In this document: positions 42,660 to 54,779 of the stretch, piece by piece | Position numbering within the stretch: the first letter of the stretch is position 1 | Layout of the letters: each line of letters opens with the position of its first letter | Source of the DNA: Aphrophora alni | Lineage: Eukaryota; Arthropoda; Insecta; Hemiptera; Aphrophoridae | Direction of reading: 5' to 3' | NCBI GenBank assembly: GCA_963513935.1 | Contig: OY740774.1 | Location: 83,724,890 to 83,788,889, forward strand | Length of the DNA: 64,000 nt | The notes under the pieces: generated by a model | What the model was told of the DNA's origin: nothing | Databases searched by the model: none | The model's input: only the letters and a program-made list of their open reading frames with translations | Translations under genes and position numbers: made by a program

Positions 42660-45600
42660 GAGTGACTTGGATACAAACACAATGAGTTTTTAATAATTTA
42701 GTAATTATTCTTCACATTTCACCAAAATTAGAATGAAATTGGTAAAGGCAAGTTCTCTATTAACAATTATTATTGGACTAATTTGTGACTAAAACACTGT
42801 TGGGTATATTTCCATCGGCAGGATATGTTCCTATCTAAATCTTACTGCAGATATAACATCACCTGTTCCACACTTAGTTTTGGAGCCATTCATAAATCAC
42901 TCCCCTGTTTATCGGTAATGATCTCTCCTACCTTCTATTCTTTCCTCACAATCAGGTATTACTGTTATGAATGGTTTTAAAAAAATGTAATTTATCTTCA
43001 TCTGGTCAGAGCTTAAGATCAGAAAAACTAATTATTTTTATAAAGAAGGAAATAGCACAAATTTCTATAAACATTAAATTGAGAAAGAATGCATTAAAAA
43101 CAACAATCCTATTGTTTAGTGAGAGTACCTTGTGTTGTCACATAGGACATTGAAATATGTCTTTACTAAATCACTAAAGAGTGACAAGTTGTGGACACAT
43201 CAATTGATGAAAGATTGACTAATAGTATTGAGGATGCGGTTTTTCACCCTCATCTCAATTCACTGTATTTTACAAAGTAGCAAATGTGCTGGGGGTTAAT
43301 TCAAATCAATTTTATTAATCTCGTTTGACAATACATACATATTGTATGAAACACGTCATGTGACTTGATACATTAATCCTAACATGAAAACAATAACAAT
43401 TATTTATACAAAATTATCTTTTAAAATAAGCATATTATAAATTATGTCAATTAATGGAAAATAACAATTAATAACAAACAAACAAAATGTCAAAACACTT
43501 AAAAAGACTGTAGCAATTACAAAAATTCATTCAATTGTAAATAAATTTGAATAAGCAAAACATACAATGTAATTTATTTATTTATTTTATTATTAGCTAC
43601 GAGATTTTAATAACCTTGTCACTACTTTTTAAATTTAAAACATTTAATACATTTTTAACTTCTAAAAATTACTTTCCTAATATAATACATATCGGACACA
43701 TAAAAAAGAAAAACACCATCATTCAACAAATGGCAATCCCATGAATTCTACTACTGAATAAAAAATGCCTTGGTTCATTTCATTTTTAAATGCCCTTCCC
43801 TCTGTTATTGCTTAAGTTAATATGGAAGATAGTTGTGTAAGATGGCCCCAGAAACTGCTGGTGACTTTGAAGTTGGAGAAAGCCTATGCTTTGGTATGGT
43901 TAAATTGTGTGGTTTTTATTGTATTGTGTCTATTCATTATTTTAGAAGCTCAGACATGCATACTCACACCATTTATTAATGTTTGTTTAATAAATAGTAT
44001 ACGTTATAAAAGTCAGTAAACTAGTGACTGTAAACTTAGTTAAATGAATGCTGGTAATTTTAGTGATGAAAGTGAGTATAACTGAACAATTGAACAACTT
44101 TAAAAAAAACTCAGCTTTGCTGAAAGAAGGGATTTAGTTTGAAAGAGAAGGCTTACACCTTGAAATTTGTTCAATAATAGAAAAGATGTGGCAAGACGGT
44201 TAAACTTAATTTCTATACCAGCAAATATAGTGATATCAAAGAGATATTATCATTGATAATAATTATTATATAACCAGTAATAAACACCAATATTAGTTGT
44301 GTTATTATATACTATTAATTATTAACATATTTTAACTTCTCTATAATTTTACTTTTGACAGAAGAGTCAAAATGTAAAATGTAAAACCCTATGTGTTTTA
44401 AAATCAAAGAGTCATCACTGATACTGTAACTTGTCTATATTATAAAAGTATGACTAGTAAGTACTCCAGCTATGACTACGCTATCAATGTTTTTTTATTA
44501 CAGTTTTGATTAGTCACTAAATTAGTGATTGTGTGATGACTTATCCATATTATAAAATGCGACTGTTACAAAAATGTGTTCATCTATCAATAGTGTTTAC
44601 TTTAGCAACCAGCAAAATAATACTAATTAATTGTATTCCTTAACAATGATTTCCCACTGTTATTAAGATTAACTCTAGAACTGAAAATGAAAAATTGTGA
44701 TCACCCGTTGACAAATTGCACTCAATGTGAAAGTTTAAATATCTCAGTAAATGTTATAGAACATTTTTTTTTTTTTTTAGATTGATGTTTTTTCCATCAA
44801 CTTTTTTCATTATTGTAAAAAAAAACATATTTTGATTTTTGTTAGTCACCAAAAATATAATTGAAGTAATTTAAAACTAAAAATTGTTTAAACTTTGTTT
44901 TTTTAGTTTTACCATCTGAAAGTACATACACAATTTTGAAATTTGAGCCCAGTTAAAAAATGTTTATCAAAATAGCATACTTTTATGAAGCCTACAAATT
45001 TAGGTATTAATTGCAAGTTTTAGTGAGCTAAAATTTAGGGTATGTTTATATTAGATAAAAGCAACATTATTCCCGAATAGCAACAATTTTACAAGTTTTA
45101 ATTTTAAACCATGATTCTGGGGATTTTAAGAAGTCAATGATAGCTTTTTAAACATTTTAGACAGCTATTGAATGTGGTCATTATATCAATGTCCCATCAA
45201 TATAATTTTAGCGTTCACAATTAGATTTGACTACCAATCCCAAATCATAAATCTCGACTTTTAATGTGTTGCCCTTCAGGGCTGCAGTGAGAACAGGCTT
45301 AGCAATCTCAAGGGTCCTAGCTGGATCTACAGATTTTTTCATGATGATCCCTCTCTATCATCTATCCTATCAGATCTCTCTTGACCAACTCTTCTTCTCT
45401 TTTGATCCTGACTTTATTAGAATATTTTAATACCACAAGTATTTATTTTATCTTCTTTTTTATAAAATGATGATGATGATGACTAAATAGGTTTTTCGGC
45501 TTGAAGCAAGAAGGAAAAAATTATCACTATGCTGGGCCTACATCAACTTTTTTTAACCCCTCGAGAATGAACCCAGAACCTAATGAGAACCTAATCCACT

Positions 45601-46340
45601 GAAAAATGACGATTTCAAATTTAATTTAATTGATATTTTTAAATAAACAAAAAATTATGTTATTATATATATAGTCATTAAGATAAAGTGTATCAGGTGA
45701 CATGTGAGAATAAATAATTAAAACGCAAAATTAAAATAACAGTCAAGATTTTAAGTGGGATATCACAGTGGTTTTTGATAATAATTTCATTGTTTTAAGC
45801 CAGGCTCAAAGGATATGTCATGATTAAATGAAATCGAGCATGTGAGAGAAGAAACCACTTTATGTTATCATAACTACATAAAAAGATAAACTGTATCAAA
45901 CTCACAAGATTAAGATAGTAACTTTAAGTAAACTTATATAAGAGATATTAATTGTAATTGCTTTATATTTTTAAGGAAAAGAAGTATTTTCTTCCTATTG
46001 TAGGCTTTACAATAAATAATATTTCTTCTTCAAACAACTATATTGAGCAAAATCTATGTAAATAAGATTTATATGTCTGGGGAAAGTTTCTCCTAAATGT
46101 CTAACATATGATGTGCATTTTTAAACTAACAACTGTTTTGAAATTCCCTTCGACTGAGGCAATGAATTGGGACCAAGTATGCACTGTTTTATTATGATAT
46201 AATAACCAACTGTTGGCCATTTTGTTGTCATTTGGTATACTATTGTGCTGTGTGAGTGAATTAAAATGAGTTCTATTAACATTAATCCCACTAGCTGTGA
46301 AGTTCGTACTGATTCATTTTTTGTTAGCAAAAACAATGCT
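42660..46340. other. AT-rich sequence with dispersed repeat fragments, no gene
   Basis: No exon was recognised. The stretch includes a copy of the 12340 repeat (43815-43970) and a family C fragment (45340-45460). Text at 43300-43560 resembles LINE 3' flank on the minus strand but has no coding remnant. Confidence 0.4.
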
Positions 46341-46639
46341 GATATGAAATTGATATTTATTTACTTATTTATTTATATATTCATCCTTTTTTAAACAATA
46401 CATTTTGTAAAAAGCATGTTATTAAATTTTAGCCATTGTCATAAATATAAAGACATCACAATATATATCAACATTACCAATATGACATCTACAATTTATC
46501 AAAATACTACAATAATAACCATAATACTAATACATTTCCCTATTTAAATACAACAGCAATTTAGTATTTAAAAAAAAAAAAAATTAATTATCATTGAGAA
46601 CCCCTGATGCTTCCTGTGAAGCATTTAGAACGCTGTACA

Positions 46640-46860
46640 AAGCTATTTTTTTTATTCTGAACATTAGTTTAAAAAACTGTCAATGGAATAATAAATTTAC
46701 CCAAAAGCATTCCCTTTACTCCCCTTCTGAATACTAAATAGGTGGTTTCTGCTATAATGATATCTGGGAACTGGTTATATAATTGTACCCCATGTAATGG
46801 AGCCCAAAGTTATTGAAGTTTATAGACCACCTGTTATGAACAGCAGTAAATGTTAGCAAT
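46640..46860 (-). pseudogene. LINE C-terminal fragment, decayed
   Basis: The minus strand gives FGLHYMGVQLYNQFPDIII and then VFRRGVKGMLLG, matching the R-x-x-x-x-G-V-x-L-x-N-x-L-P-x-x-I end of Jockey/CR1-type reverse transcriptase proteins, where the last helix is followed by the stop. The AT-rich stretch 46350-46640 would be its 3' UTR. Confidence 0.5.
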
Positions 46861-46899
46861 AGTGTTGTTTGTTAAAAGGATGTATGAACTAATGGTTAT

Positions 46900-47750
46900 G
46901 CCAAAGAGAATAACAATTGCTCAACAGTAATGACAGATAGTTTAGTGGAACAAGTGAATGAAAACATTCATAAAAATCGGTAAATTACTGTTTCAGATTT
47001 GTCTTTACATTTTCCTTACATTTTATGATCACTAATTTATGACGTTGTGAGAAAGAAACTTCATTATAAAAATCTATGTGAAATATGGGTTCCTAAAATG
47101 GGTTAACTGACACACAAAAACAGAAATGTACAGATTCAGTTAGAACATTTTGCAAAGTTAGAGCTGTTCAAACTCATTGTCACCAGAGATGAAACCTCGG
47201 TTTTGTAGGCAAATACAGAGTCAAAATAGGAGTCAATGCAATATTGACATTCTACAGAAGCAAAGAAGTTTAAGCAAACATATTTTCCCTAAAAACTTAG
47301 CCATTGTTTTTTTTTGGAATGAAAAAAAGGCATCTTATTGGTTGATTTTATGGAACATGAAGAGAATTAAGCGCATAATGTGAAACTGTTGAAACTAGAA
47401 AAGTTATAAGAAGAAAAAAAAGACATGGCTTATTATCCAGAGGGAATTGTGTTTACCTCACAGAGTCGATCAAACTGTTCAATTGTTTCAAAAAATAGGT
47501 TGAAAATTTTTGGACCACCCTATTTATAACTCTAACTTCGGATCAAGTGATTATAATTTTATTCCTGCATTTAAAGAAATCTCTTGGATTGCAGCACTTT
47601 CAAATAGATGAGAAACTGAAAGCCAGCATTAATAAAGAGTTCAAGAAACTGGCTTTAATGATGATGAAATAAAGGAAGCTGTTGTAATGGTATAAAAAAA
47701 GTAGAAATGTTGAAAAATAAAGAAGATATGTAAATTGTTTTGGTTATAAT
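46900..47750 (+). pseudogene. mariner transposase pseudogene
   Basis: Fragments in several frames follow the mariner order: TDSLVEQVNENIHKNR (helix-turn-helix), SLIYDVV and EIWVPKM (linker), FKLIVTRDET (first catalytic Asp), AIVFFWNEKKASYWLI (strand), then FLDHPIYNSNFGSSDYNFIP (equivalent to the L-x-H-P-P-Y-S-P-D-L-A-P-x-D-Y block, with its catalytic Asp lost). Multiple stops and frame changes make it dead. The reading spans nearly the full transposase length, about 280 codons. Confidence 0.78.
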
Positions 47751-48239
47751 AAATCATTTTTCTCTTGTGTTCTTTTTTATTTCAAAACAAATCTGACTTA
47801 AATATATAAATAAAAGTCCCTTTTGTATATATAAAATGCAGAGAACATCGAATGACACTTTTCCTAGATACAGAACATGTATGCTGAGAGTCACAATTTA
47901 TCCAATTTAATAAGGATATCCACAGAGTCTATCTTCGATAATATGGAATACATAATAGGACAAATTTTTAAAGAATGCTGTTGAGTCAATGACAAAAGAC
48001 GGAACACACAGGAGTGTAAAAGGAATTTGAGTGTCATCTCGATGATGATTGTATTCCTATTGAAAGTCATATTGTTTATAGGCTGTTGCGCTCTTGCCCC
48101 CTCAATGAACTGATTCCAAGCAAAAGTTAAATCTGCAGGAGCTCTTAAAAAAAAGAAGTTTTTTACTATGTAAATAATAATACAGTATTATATTTCGAGA
48201 CATTTACATAAATAAGGGTCATTTGGTCATAAAAAAAAT

Positions 48240-48485
48240 AAGGTTGTGAGAAAAGGTTTTTATTGATAGTAATAGTCTACATATTTACTTTACTTTTCCA
48301 CATAATCACCATTCAGTTCTTAAAACATTTCGTACCACTGAACCAATTTATTTAACCCTCTGCATAGAAATTTGCTACCTTGAAATTTGGAAATGAATTT
48401 GAGTGATGAGGAAATAATACATGGAACGCAATGACCCAGCTACACTCTATTCCCAAAGAGATTTTCCAGAAATGCTTCCAACAAT
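48240..48485 (-). pseudogene. mariner transposase C-terminal fragment
   Basis: Minus-strand text reads RGLNKLVQWYEMF and, after one stop, LNGDYVEK in another frame, matching the conserved C-terminal end of mariner transposases (x-G-I-x-x-L-x-x-R-Y-x-K-C-x-x-x-x-G-D-Y-V-E-K). It is on the opposite strand from the relic at 46.9-47.75 kb, so it is a separate insertion. Confidence 0.6.
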
Positions 48486-49189
48486 AATGTGATTACTAGA
48501 AGCGTGTGCACTCTCAAAGAGTATTCTTTGAAGGAAATTAGGATTTCAGAATTTCGGGTGAGTAATTGTATTTTTCCCAACCAAAGGTCGGATATTTTTA
48601 CCAAAACTCATATATATATATACGGTATATATCGACAAACAAACCAGGATTACTTTGTTGTTACAAATCAACTACATAACTTCTGTAAATTCTAAACTAA
48701 TATTTATCCTTGTGTTGAATGAGTGGACTTAAGTTTCACAAATAGATTTCAGAATATACAAACACTGAGTGTATTTAACATATGTCCTGAGTTATATTTA
48801 GAACATAGATAAATATATATGTTGAAACCACACATTTGGCATTTTTTGATTAAATAATGTTTATAATATTTATTTCAATAAATGAGAGAAGTAGGCTAGA
48901 TTTATGTAATTAATTATCTGTGAGAGGGTTTTTAAACATTAGTGAACGAAGATAAAAGCAATAGTGTTTTGTTTCAGAATACATATTGACAGTGAGCAGA
49001 AGTCAGACTATCTAAACAATTGTTTCTTTTTACAGGCTTAATTTTAACTTTCCAGCTCATAATTATTACGTAGAGTGTAGGGTTTGTTTCAAGAAGAAAA
49101 AAACACCAACTTTTAAAAAAAAACAGAGCATAAAATGCTCCTCAACACAAAATCAACTTTTTTTAACATGAAAAACCTTACATTCATCG

Positions 49190-49340
49190 TCGTCTAGAAA
49201 GAGAGGAAAAACAGCATACAATTAAGACGCTCAACCCTCGAATTCTCATAACATCATGGATGGAAGAGTACAAAAGTTGGTCAAAAGAGACAGGATAAGA
49301 AGATGAGATCTAACCTGAATCTAGATGAAGAAGGTTATAA
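49190..49340 (-). repeat. Repeat family C, partial copy
   Basis: The minus strand shares gttagatctcatcttct, atcctgtctcttttgaccaa and related text with copies at 45340-45460, 52080-52200, 52600-52680 (minus), 54640-54700 (minus) and 56720-56800. The common consensus is roughly ggatccctctctttcatctt, then ctcttttgaccaactct, then ccgactctgacac. No coding content or clear ends were found. Confidence 0.55.
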
Positions 49341-49579
49341 ACTCTACGTGGTAACTTGTTATTGTCACACCTCGTAAATACTATAAACAAGTTTTTTTTT
49401 GTGGAAGGTTTGAGGTCTAATGAGTTCAAAAAGTGTTTTTTTTTAAATAATGTCTGTTTGTCATCTAACCCAAGACTAATTTTGATCAAAAGTAGAATGT
49501 GGGTATATTTTGACTATATATTAGATTTTATTTTTTTTGATAACTCAAAATTTGTAGCTAGTTCACATACAAACCAAAC

Positions 49580-50190
49580 TTAAAATTGATTTTCACAAAA
49601 ATCAATTTGTGGTTATATGCGTTTTAAGGTCCCTTCTGAGTCCAAAAATGTTGTTTTTGTAATGACAACTTTCTGATTAACGTCTGTTATATAATTTACT
49701 ACTCCACAGCACAAACATGTACATCAATTTTAATAATATTTTCTATGTGGGGATATTTTTGCCTTATCTCAAGGTGGTTTTTACATTTTTTTATAAATCA
49801 AAATTTGGCAGTAGATGTCACAAAAAAAACACAAATTTTGCTCAGTTGTAGCCTCTAAGGACCTAAATAAAACTTATTGCTCACCGCCTCTTCAAAAATC
49901 CAGATTCTTGAGGTAAAAAATTGGTAGTAAGGTTTTCATAAAAAACATAATTTCTTAAAACCGACTAACGATTTCGATCAAATTTTAATGAAACGTGAAA
50001 ACGAATACCCCAAACCAGTGTGCAAAATCACAAGTAAATAAATTGAACAGTTCAAGAATAATTGACAAAAATAAAATATGAACTATTACTGCCATCATCA
50101 AAAACTCAATATTAATAAAATAGGATTTAGGCTACACTGAGGCCGTGTTTATGACACCAGCAAAGTAAGTTTAGGCCGTTATTTTAATAT
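49580..50190 (-). repeat. Repeat family A copy
   Basis: On the minus strand it contains gatggcagtaatagttcat, ttcttgaactgttcaattta, tttcattaaaatttgatcg and aattttgctca-like text in the same order as other copies. It is one of the longer copies. Confidence 0.65.
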
Positions 50191-51079
50191 ATATATATTT
50201 TCTCCCAATGAGTGTCCATGGTACATTTTCATTTTTTGATTGACAACTTTCGAACTGACAATTAGTGTTGATTGATTTGTATTTGGGTTTCAGGGATGGG
50301 TGAGTGAGAAAATCAGTGCAATATTTTTGCACAAGCTACGGATTTATTTGACCAAGAGAAAGAAAAAATGAACAAAATATAGAAATTATTGAAACATTTA
50401 TTTCTCCCTTAGAAGGAGCGATTTTGAGAGAGTTTCCTCAAAATTTAAACAACGAAAATCGCTTTCCCCCACCCGAAAACAATAGATTAACACAATTTCA
50501 ACAAAATCTCACCGCCAGTTTTCAAAATATAATTTACAAAATACATGAAAAATGCTCTGTTAATAGACAGATACATATGACTCACCATTTCTACAGCACC
50601 TTCCTATGGCCTCCATTATACATACACACACACGTTATTGCTGAACTTGAAGTAACTAAATTTGTAAAGTGTAGGCCTAATCTAAATCTTCAGTCTACTA
50701 TCAGTTCTGCTTATCAAAACACTGCCACACCTTGCCTGAAAAACGATAATGACAATAAGCCAATGGTTTTTTTTTCAGGTACAAAAACAATAATTGTTAT
50801 TTTAATCTATATACATATTAATTATTGCACTCGTGGATTTAAAAAAAAAATGTGTAGCCTACTACTGTCGAATGAAAAATTATAGACACAACTAAAACAC
50901 ATTAATAATTAACAGTATATAGGCTAATAATAAATCTAAATATTGGTGATTACTTACTGGTCATATAATAATAATTAACAACGAGATTTACATTTAACTT
51001 TTTTTTTTTGCTTCTTTTTTTGTAAAATGAATCAATATTTAGGCCTATATATTAAATAAGGCATGCATAGCATAAACTT
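50191..51079. other. Unassigned sequence with a 153-codon open stretch
   Basis: A plus-strand frame at 50424-50885 is open for 153 codons, with Asn- and Gln-rich text (FPPPENNRLTQFQQNL) and no recognised domain. Its second half reads like non-coding DNA, so I do not call it a gene. Confidence 0.3.
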
Positions 51080-51760
51080 GCTTTAATTACATCAATCTTT
51101 TAGAGATGTCGGTATATTTTTGTCTTTTGCCAATTATTCCTGAACTTAATTTTGGATATTTAATCTTCATATTTCACTAATCGGTAAAGCGATTTTCAGA
51201 AATAACGTTTTTGTAACAGTCCGATTTTAAGTTTTAGATCGATAACGGTAATTCTGTGCAATTACTTGGTCAACCCCAAACTTTTTCATATTTTACTACG
51301 GTCATAAGGATGTTCTCAGAAAGCAAGAAACATATAATTCAAGGCCATCGTACAGAGCGATAAGAAGGTTCAAAGTTCACGCGATAACAGTGGCTTGCGG
51401 GAGACGCGCGGAAGGCCAGTTGTGACAGTACCGTTATATATAGCTACCTGGCCAAACCTGTCATTATAGGCCTTCAAACCTGTCATTATAGGCCTTCCGC
51501 GCGTCTCCCGCAAGCCACTGTTATCGCGTGGACTTTGAACCTTCTTATCGCTCGGCAACCTGTACGATGGCCTTGCGGGCCTTGAATTATATGTTTCTTG
51601 CTTTCTGAGAACATCCTTATGACCGTAGTAAAATATGAAAAAGTTTGGGGTTGACCAAGTAATTGCACAGAATTACCTCGATAACTAATAAACCGCATTT
51701 TGGAAAGATAGATACGAGGCTAGACAATCTCAGGTATTTTAATGAGTACGATCTTTGTAA
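51080..51760 (+). repeat. Repeat family A copy interrupted by a fold-back element
   Basis: The copy runs to the cgataac block at 51246 and resumes with tcgataactaataaaccgc at 51678, exactly as uninterrupted copies read. This gives an internal control for the insertion at 51247-51677. Confidence 0.65.
51247..51677. mobile_element. Fold-back MITE with 8-bp target duplication (hAT-like)
   Basis: The 431-bp element has inverted arms of about 171 and 187 bp (51247-51417 and 51491-51677), starting ggtaattctgtgcaattact. The right arm has two small insertions, near 51554 and 51576. The flanks carry a perfect TCGATAAC at 51239-51246 and 51678-51685. An 8-bp duplication fits hAT or similar superfamilies. 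The loop holds a tandem pair of aaacctgtcattataggcc. There is no coding capacity. Confidence 0.85.
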
Positions 51761-51791
51761 TCCCGACTGGACCTACTGTAGATGTATTCTA

Positions 51792-52070
51792 TACTTCATT
51801 CAGCGAGTGTTGGCAGTGAAGCGCCGCCTACAGCCTAACGGGACAGAGGGTTGGAGCCAATTGCGTAAGGGAAAGTCCAACGGAACGTGCCGCTCCCTGA
51901 GTCCGGTTCACACACCCTCCTTTGTCGGCAGTCGCCAGCCTTTTATAATAACAAGCATTTTGAAACCAGCGACAAGGCTGTGCAATGTGAACGGCTTGTG
52001 AACCAGCCCGACCCTTACGTCCCTCCCGCAGTAGGCGGCGCTTCACTGCCAACACTCGCTGAATGAAGTA
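51792..52070. mobile_element. 279-bp MITE with about 40-bp terminal inverted repeats
   Basis: Its ends, tacttcattcagcgagtgtt and the reverse complement at 52031-52070, match for about 40 bases (through gaagcgccgcctac) and are flanked by TA on each side. It is much less AT-rich than its neighbours. A TA target would fit the Tc1/mariner superfamily. No ORF of note is present. Confidence 0.8.
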
Positions 52071-52079
52071 TAGTGTTAG

Positions 52080-52690
52080 ATCCCTCTCTTCCATCTTTCC
52101 TGTCCAGTCTCTTTTGACAACTCTTGTTCTTTTCCGACTCTGACACTAATAGAGTGTTGGAGGGCTAGTGGTCTTTATTTTATCTTCATTCTTCTTTTTT
52201 TACAAGGCTATGATGACCGACAGGTTTTACGACTAACGACGAGAACAAATATAGCCTAGAGGCCTGAGTTGAACAAAGTTTGATCAAAATCGTTAAAGCC
52301 GATTTTGAAAACATCGTAATTTTGTGTTTCTCCTTATGGCAGTTACCTCCGTAAGATGGAATTATCGAAAAAATCAAAACATATATTTGCTCATTTATCA
52401 AATTGATAAAAATCTGTCCACACGTTTATGCTGTGTGTAGGCCTACGACATGATTTCAAAAAACACTTTTTTGGACTCAGACGACCTGAAAACGGATATT
52501 ATCAGCAATAAACTTTACATCGATGTTTTGACCCATCGTAAGAGGCTACATACAATAGAAACCACAAGCCTTCTAATACTGTAATAGCGTCAAAGTCGTA
52601 AGAAAAGTAGAATTGGTCAAAATAAGGCTTGATAGGAAAGATGAAAGAGAGGGATCTAACCCAAGAGACAAAAATTGTAGCTCTAGCTAG
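52080..52690. repeat. Family C and family A fragments
   Basis: A plus-strand family C copy (52080-52200) is followed by a family A end (52240-52580, with ttgaacaaagtttgatcaaa and gccgattttgaaaac) and a minus-strand family C piece (52600-52680). Confidence 0.55.
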
Positions 52691-53207
52691 AATTCTTCAA
52701 AATGTCCACACTGGTACTTTCTATAAATAAGGCCCTGAGGGTATTACCTGTAAACGAAAGACGCGAAAATTAAAACAACGAACTGATATCACCATCGGCG
52801 CGTGATTATACCTTGACACTCTGTAATGTACTGAGAGTTGAAACGAGACGGAAAACTACATCCTCAAAATCGTTTATTTAAGTCACTCTATAATCAAGTC
52901 AGTTATGACACTATCGATACACGACAACAAGTGCCGCTCTTATAGGCTAACCTAGGTTGCATTGCTTCTCAATTTAATCTAGATAGAAATTAATACAATT
53001 TTAAGTGATCTTTACGTTGAATGACTTTAAGAAATATGCCGTCCCTCCGTCGTTATTGGGGTGGTTGTCGTCTGTACGTAAACACTATAAGTGGCCACAA
53101 AAATTACAATAGGAACTTGATATTTGGTAGCCCTATAGCGAACTATATTCTACCCATATTAAACTGTATTGAAATTCGTAAAAAACTGATTAAGCAATAA
53201 ATAAAAT

Positions 53208-54508
53208 ATGGATATTTCACAGTTTAAAAATTGCGTCGCGTTCTTGAAACGTCAAAACGTAGGTTACGTGCCAAAAAAAGTCAAATGTTTTAACAAGTGA
53301 TGAAATAACCAAATTTATGTTTGAAACTCCAGATCAGCAATGGTGGTTGACAAAGATGATTTTATTATTTGGAATTTTTGGAGCATGTAGAAGGGACAAT
53401 TTAATTAGGCTACAAGTTAACGATGCTCATGACAATGGAAAATTTTTAGTTGTATTCCTCAAGTATGAGAAAACTCATAGAGCAAGAAGATTTCATATTA
53501 AAAATGAAGATTGCACCTTTAATCTTTGTGATATATACCGTAAGTATAAAGCATTGCGGCCATCTCATACGAAAAGTTACAGATTGTTCGTTGGCTACAG
53601 AAATGGTAAATATACTGCTCAAAATGTAGGATATCTAACTATCAATTCTATTCCAACAAATGTTGCTTAATTTCTTCATCTAAAAAGGAGGTGGAGACAC
53701 CTTCTCACTTTAAAGAGTCATAGAGGATGGTTCTCTTCAAATGTTACGTCGAAGACTCCTTAGCGAAAAATATGGATGTGTCCCATAGGATTTTTGGACA
53801 ACCCAGGGCGACAAGTTATAAATTCTGAAGTAGAAACCGAAAAGGGGGTGGAGACACCTTCTCACTTTAAAGAGTCATAGAGAATGACGCTCTTCAAATG
53901 TTACGTCGAAGACTCCTTAGCGAAAAATATGGATATGTCCCATAGGATTTTTGGACAACCCAGGGCGACAAGTTATAAATTCTGAAGTAGAAACCGAAAA
54001 GGGGGTGGAGACACCTTCTCACTTTAAAGAGTCATAGAGAATGACGCTCTTCAAATGTTACGTCGAAGACTCCTTAGCGAAAAATATGGATGTGTCCCAT
54101 AGGATTTTTGGACAACCCAGGGCGACAAGTTGTAAATTCTGAAGTAGAAACCGAAAAGGGGGTGGAGACACCTTCTCACTTTAAAGAGCCATGGAGGATG
54201 GCGCTCTTCAAATGTTACGTCGAAGACTCCTTAGCGAAAAAGATGGATGTGTCCCATAGGATTTTTAGACAACCCAGGGCGACAAGTTGTAAATTCTGAA
54301 GTAGAAACCGAAAAGGGGGCGGAGATACCTTCTCACTTTAAGGAGTCATGGAGGATGGTGCTCTTCAAATGTTACGTCGAAGACTCCTTAGCGAAAAAGA
54401 TGGATGTGTCGCAAAGGATTTTTGGACAACCCAGGGCGAGAAGTTGTAAATTCTGAAGTAGAAACCGAAAAGGAGATCGAAAAAGAAACCAGAGAAAAGG
54501 ACAAGTAA
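53208..54508 (+). pseudogene. Crypton-type tyrosine recombinase gene, broken and amplified at its 3' end
   Basis: An ATG at 53208 opens MDISQFKNCVAFLKRQNVGY. The frame shifts near 53272, and a 117-codon open stretch at 53317-53670 follows with LLFGIFGACRRDNLIRL, the block that carries the first catalytic Arg of Crypton recombinases, and LKYEKTHRARRF, the Lys-bearing hairpin. The protein then breaks. The later catalytic segment survives as fragments: a histidine-containing LTLKSHRGW, and CYVEDSLAKKMDVSHRIF with the likely nucleophile Tyr. It is present five times in the 157-bp array. The expected His-x-x-Arg block between the two parts is missing. The tail EVETEKEIEKETREKDK ends at TAA 54506-54508. 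The family assignment is from recall of Crypton proteins in insects. Confidence 0.75.
53691..54475 (+). repeat. 157-bp tandem array, five copies
   Basis: Units start at 53691, 53848, 54005, 54162 and 54319, each exactly 157 bases apart and differing at only a few positions. Each unit encodes, across shifted frames, the C-terminal catalytic part of the adjacent recombinase. Because 157 is not a multiple of three, the array cannot be read through as repeated domains in one frame. High identity indicates recent amplification or homogenisation. Confidence 0.95.
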
Positions 54509-54779
54509 TTCACAACTGATGACATTTTTGCTGAAACTCAAAATATTGAAAATAGAAAAATATAAACAAAAACATTTCTGTTCTTCAAAAGTCCTTGCCA
54601 AACAAAGCCTTATTATATATTCTAGACAATACTAATTGCACTATTAAAAAAACAAGAGTTAGTTAAGGAAAGATGAACATGAGGGATCCGACAACAGGAT
54701 TACTTAAAAAAAAAATGTAAATCCAGCTAAAGTCCCTCGAGATTGCCAGGCCAGTATTCATTACAGGTGAGACTCTTGA

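Noticed and set aside
50424..50885. 153-codon open frame as a candidate gene
   Set aside because: No recognised domain and a second half that reads like AT-rich non-coding DNA. It has no splice or promoter context.
54090..54456. Two 69-codon open frames in the tandem array as repeated small proteins
   Set aside because: They are the same recombinase-derived text read across successive 157-bp units in different frames. The frame cannot be maintained over the array.
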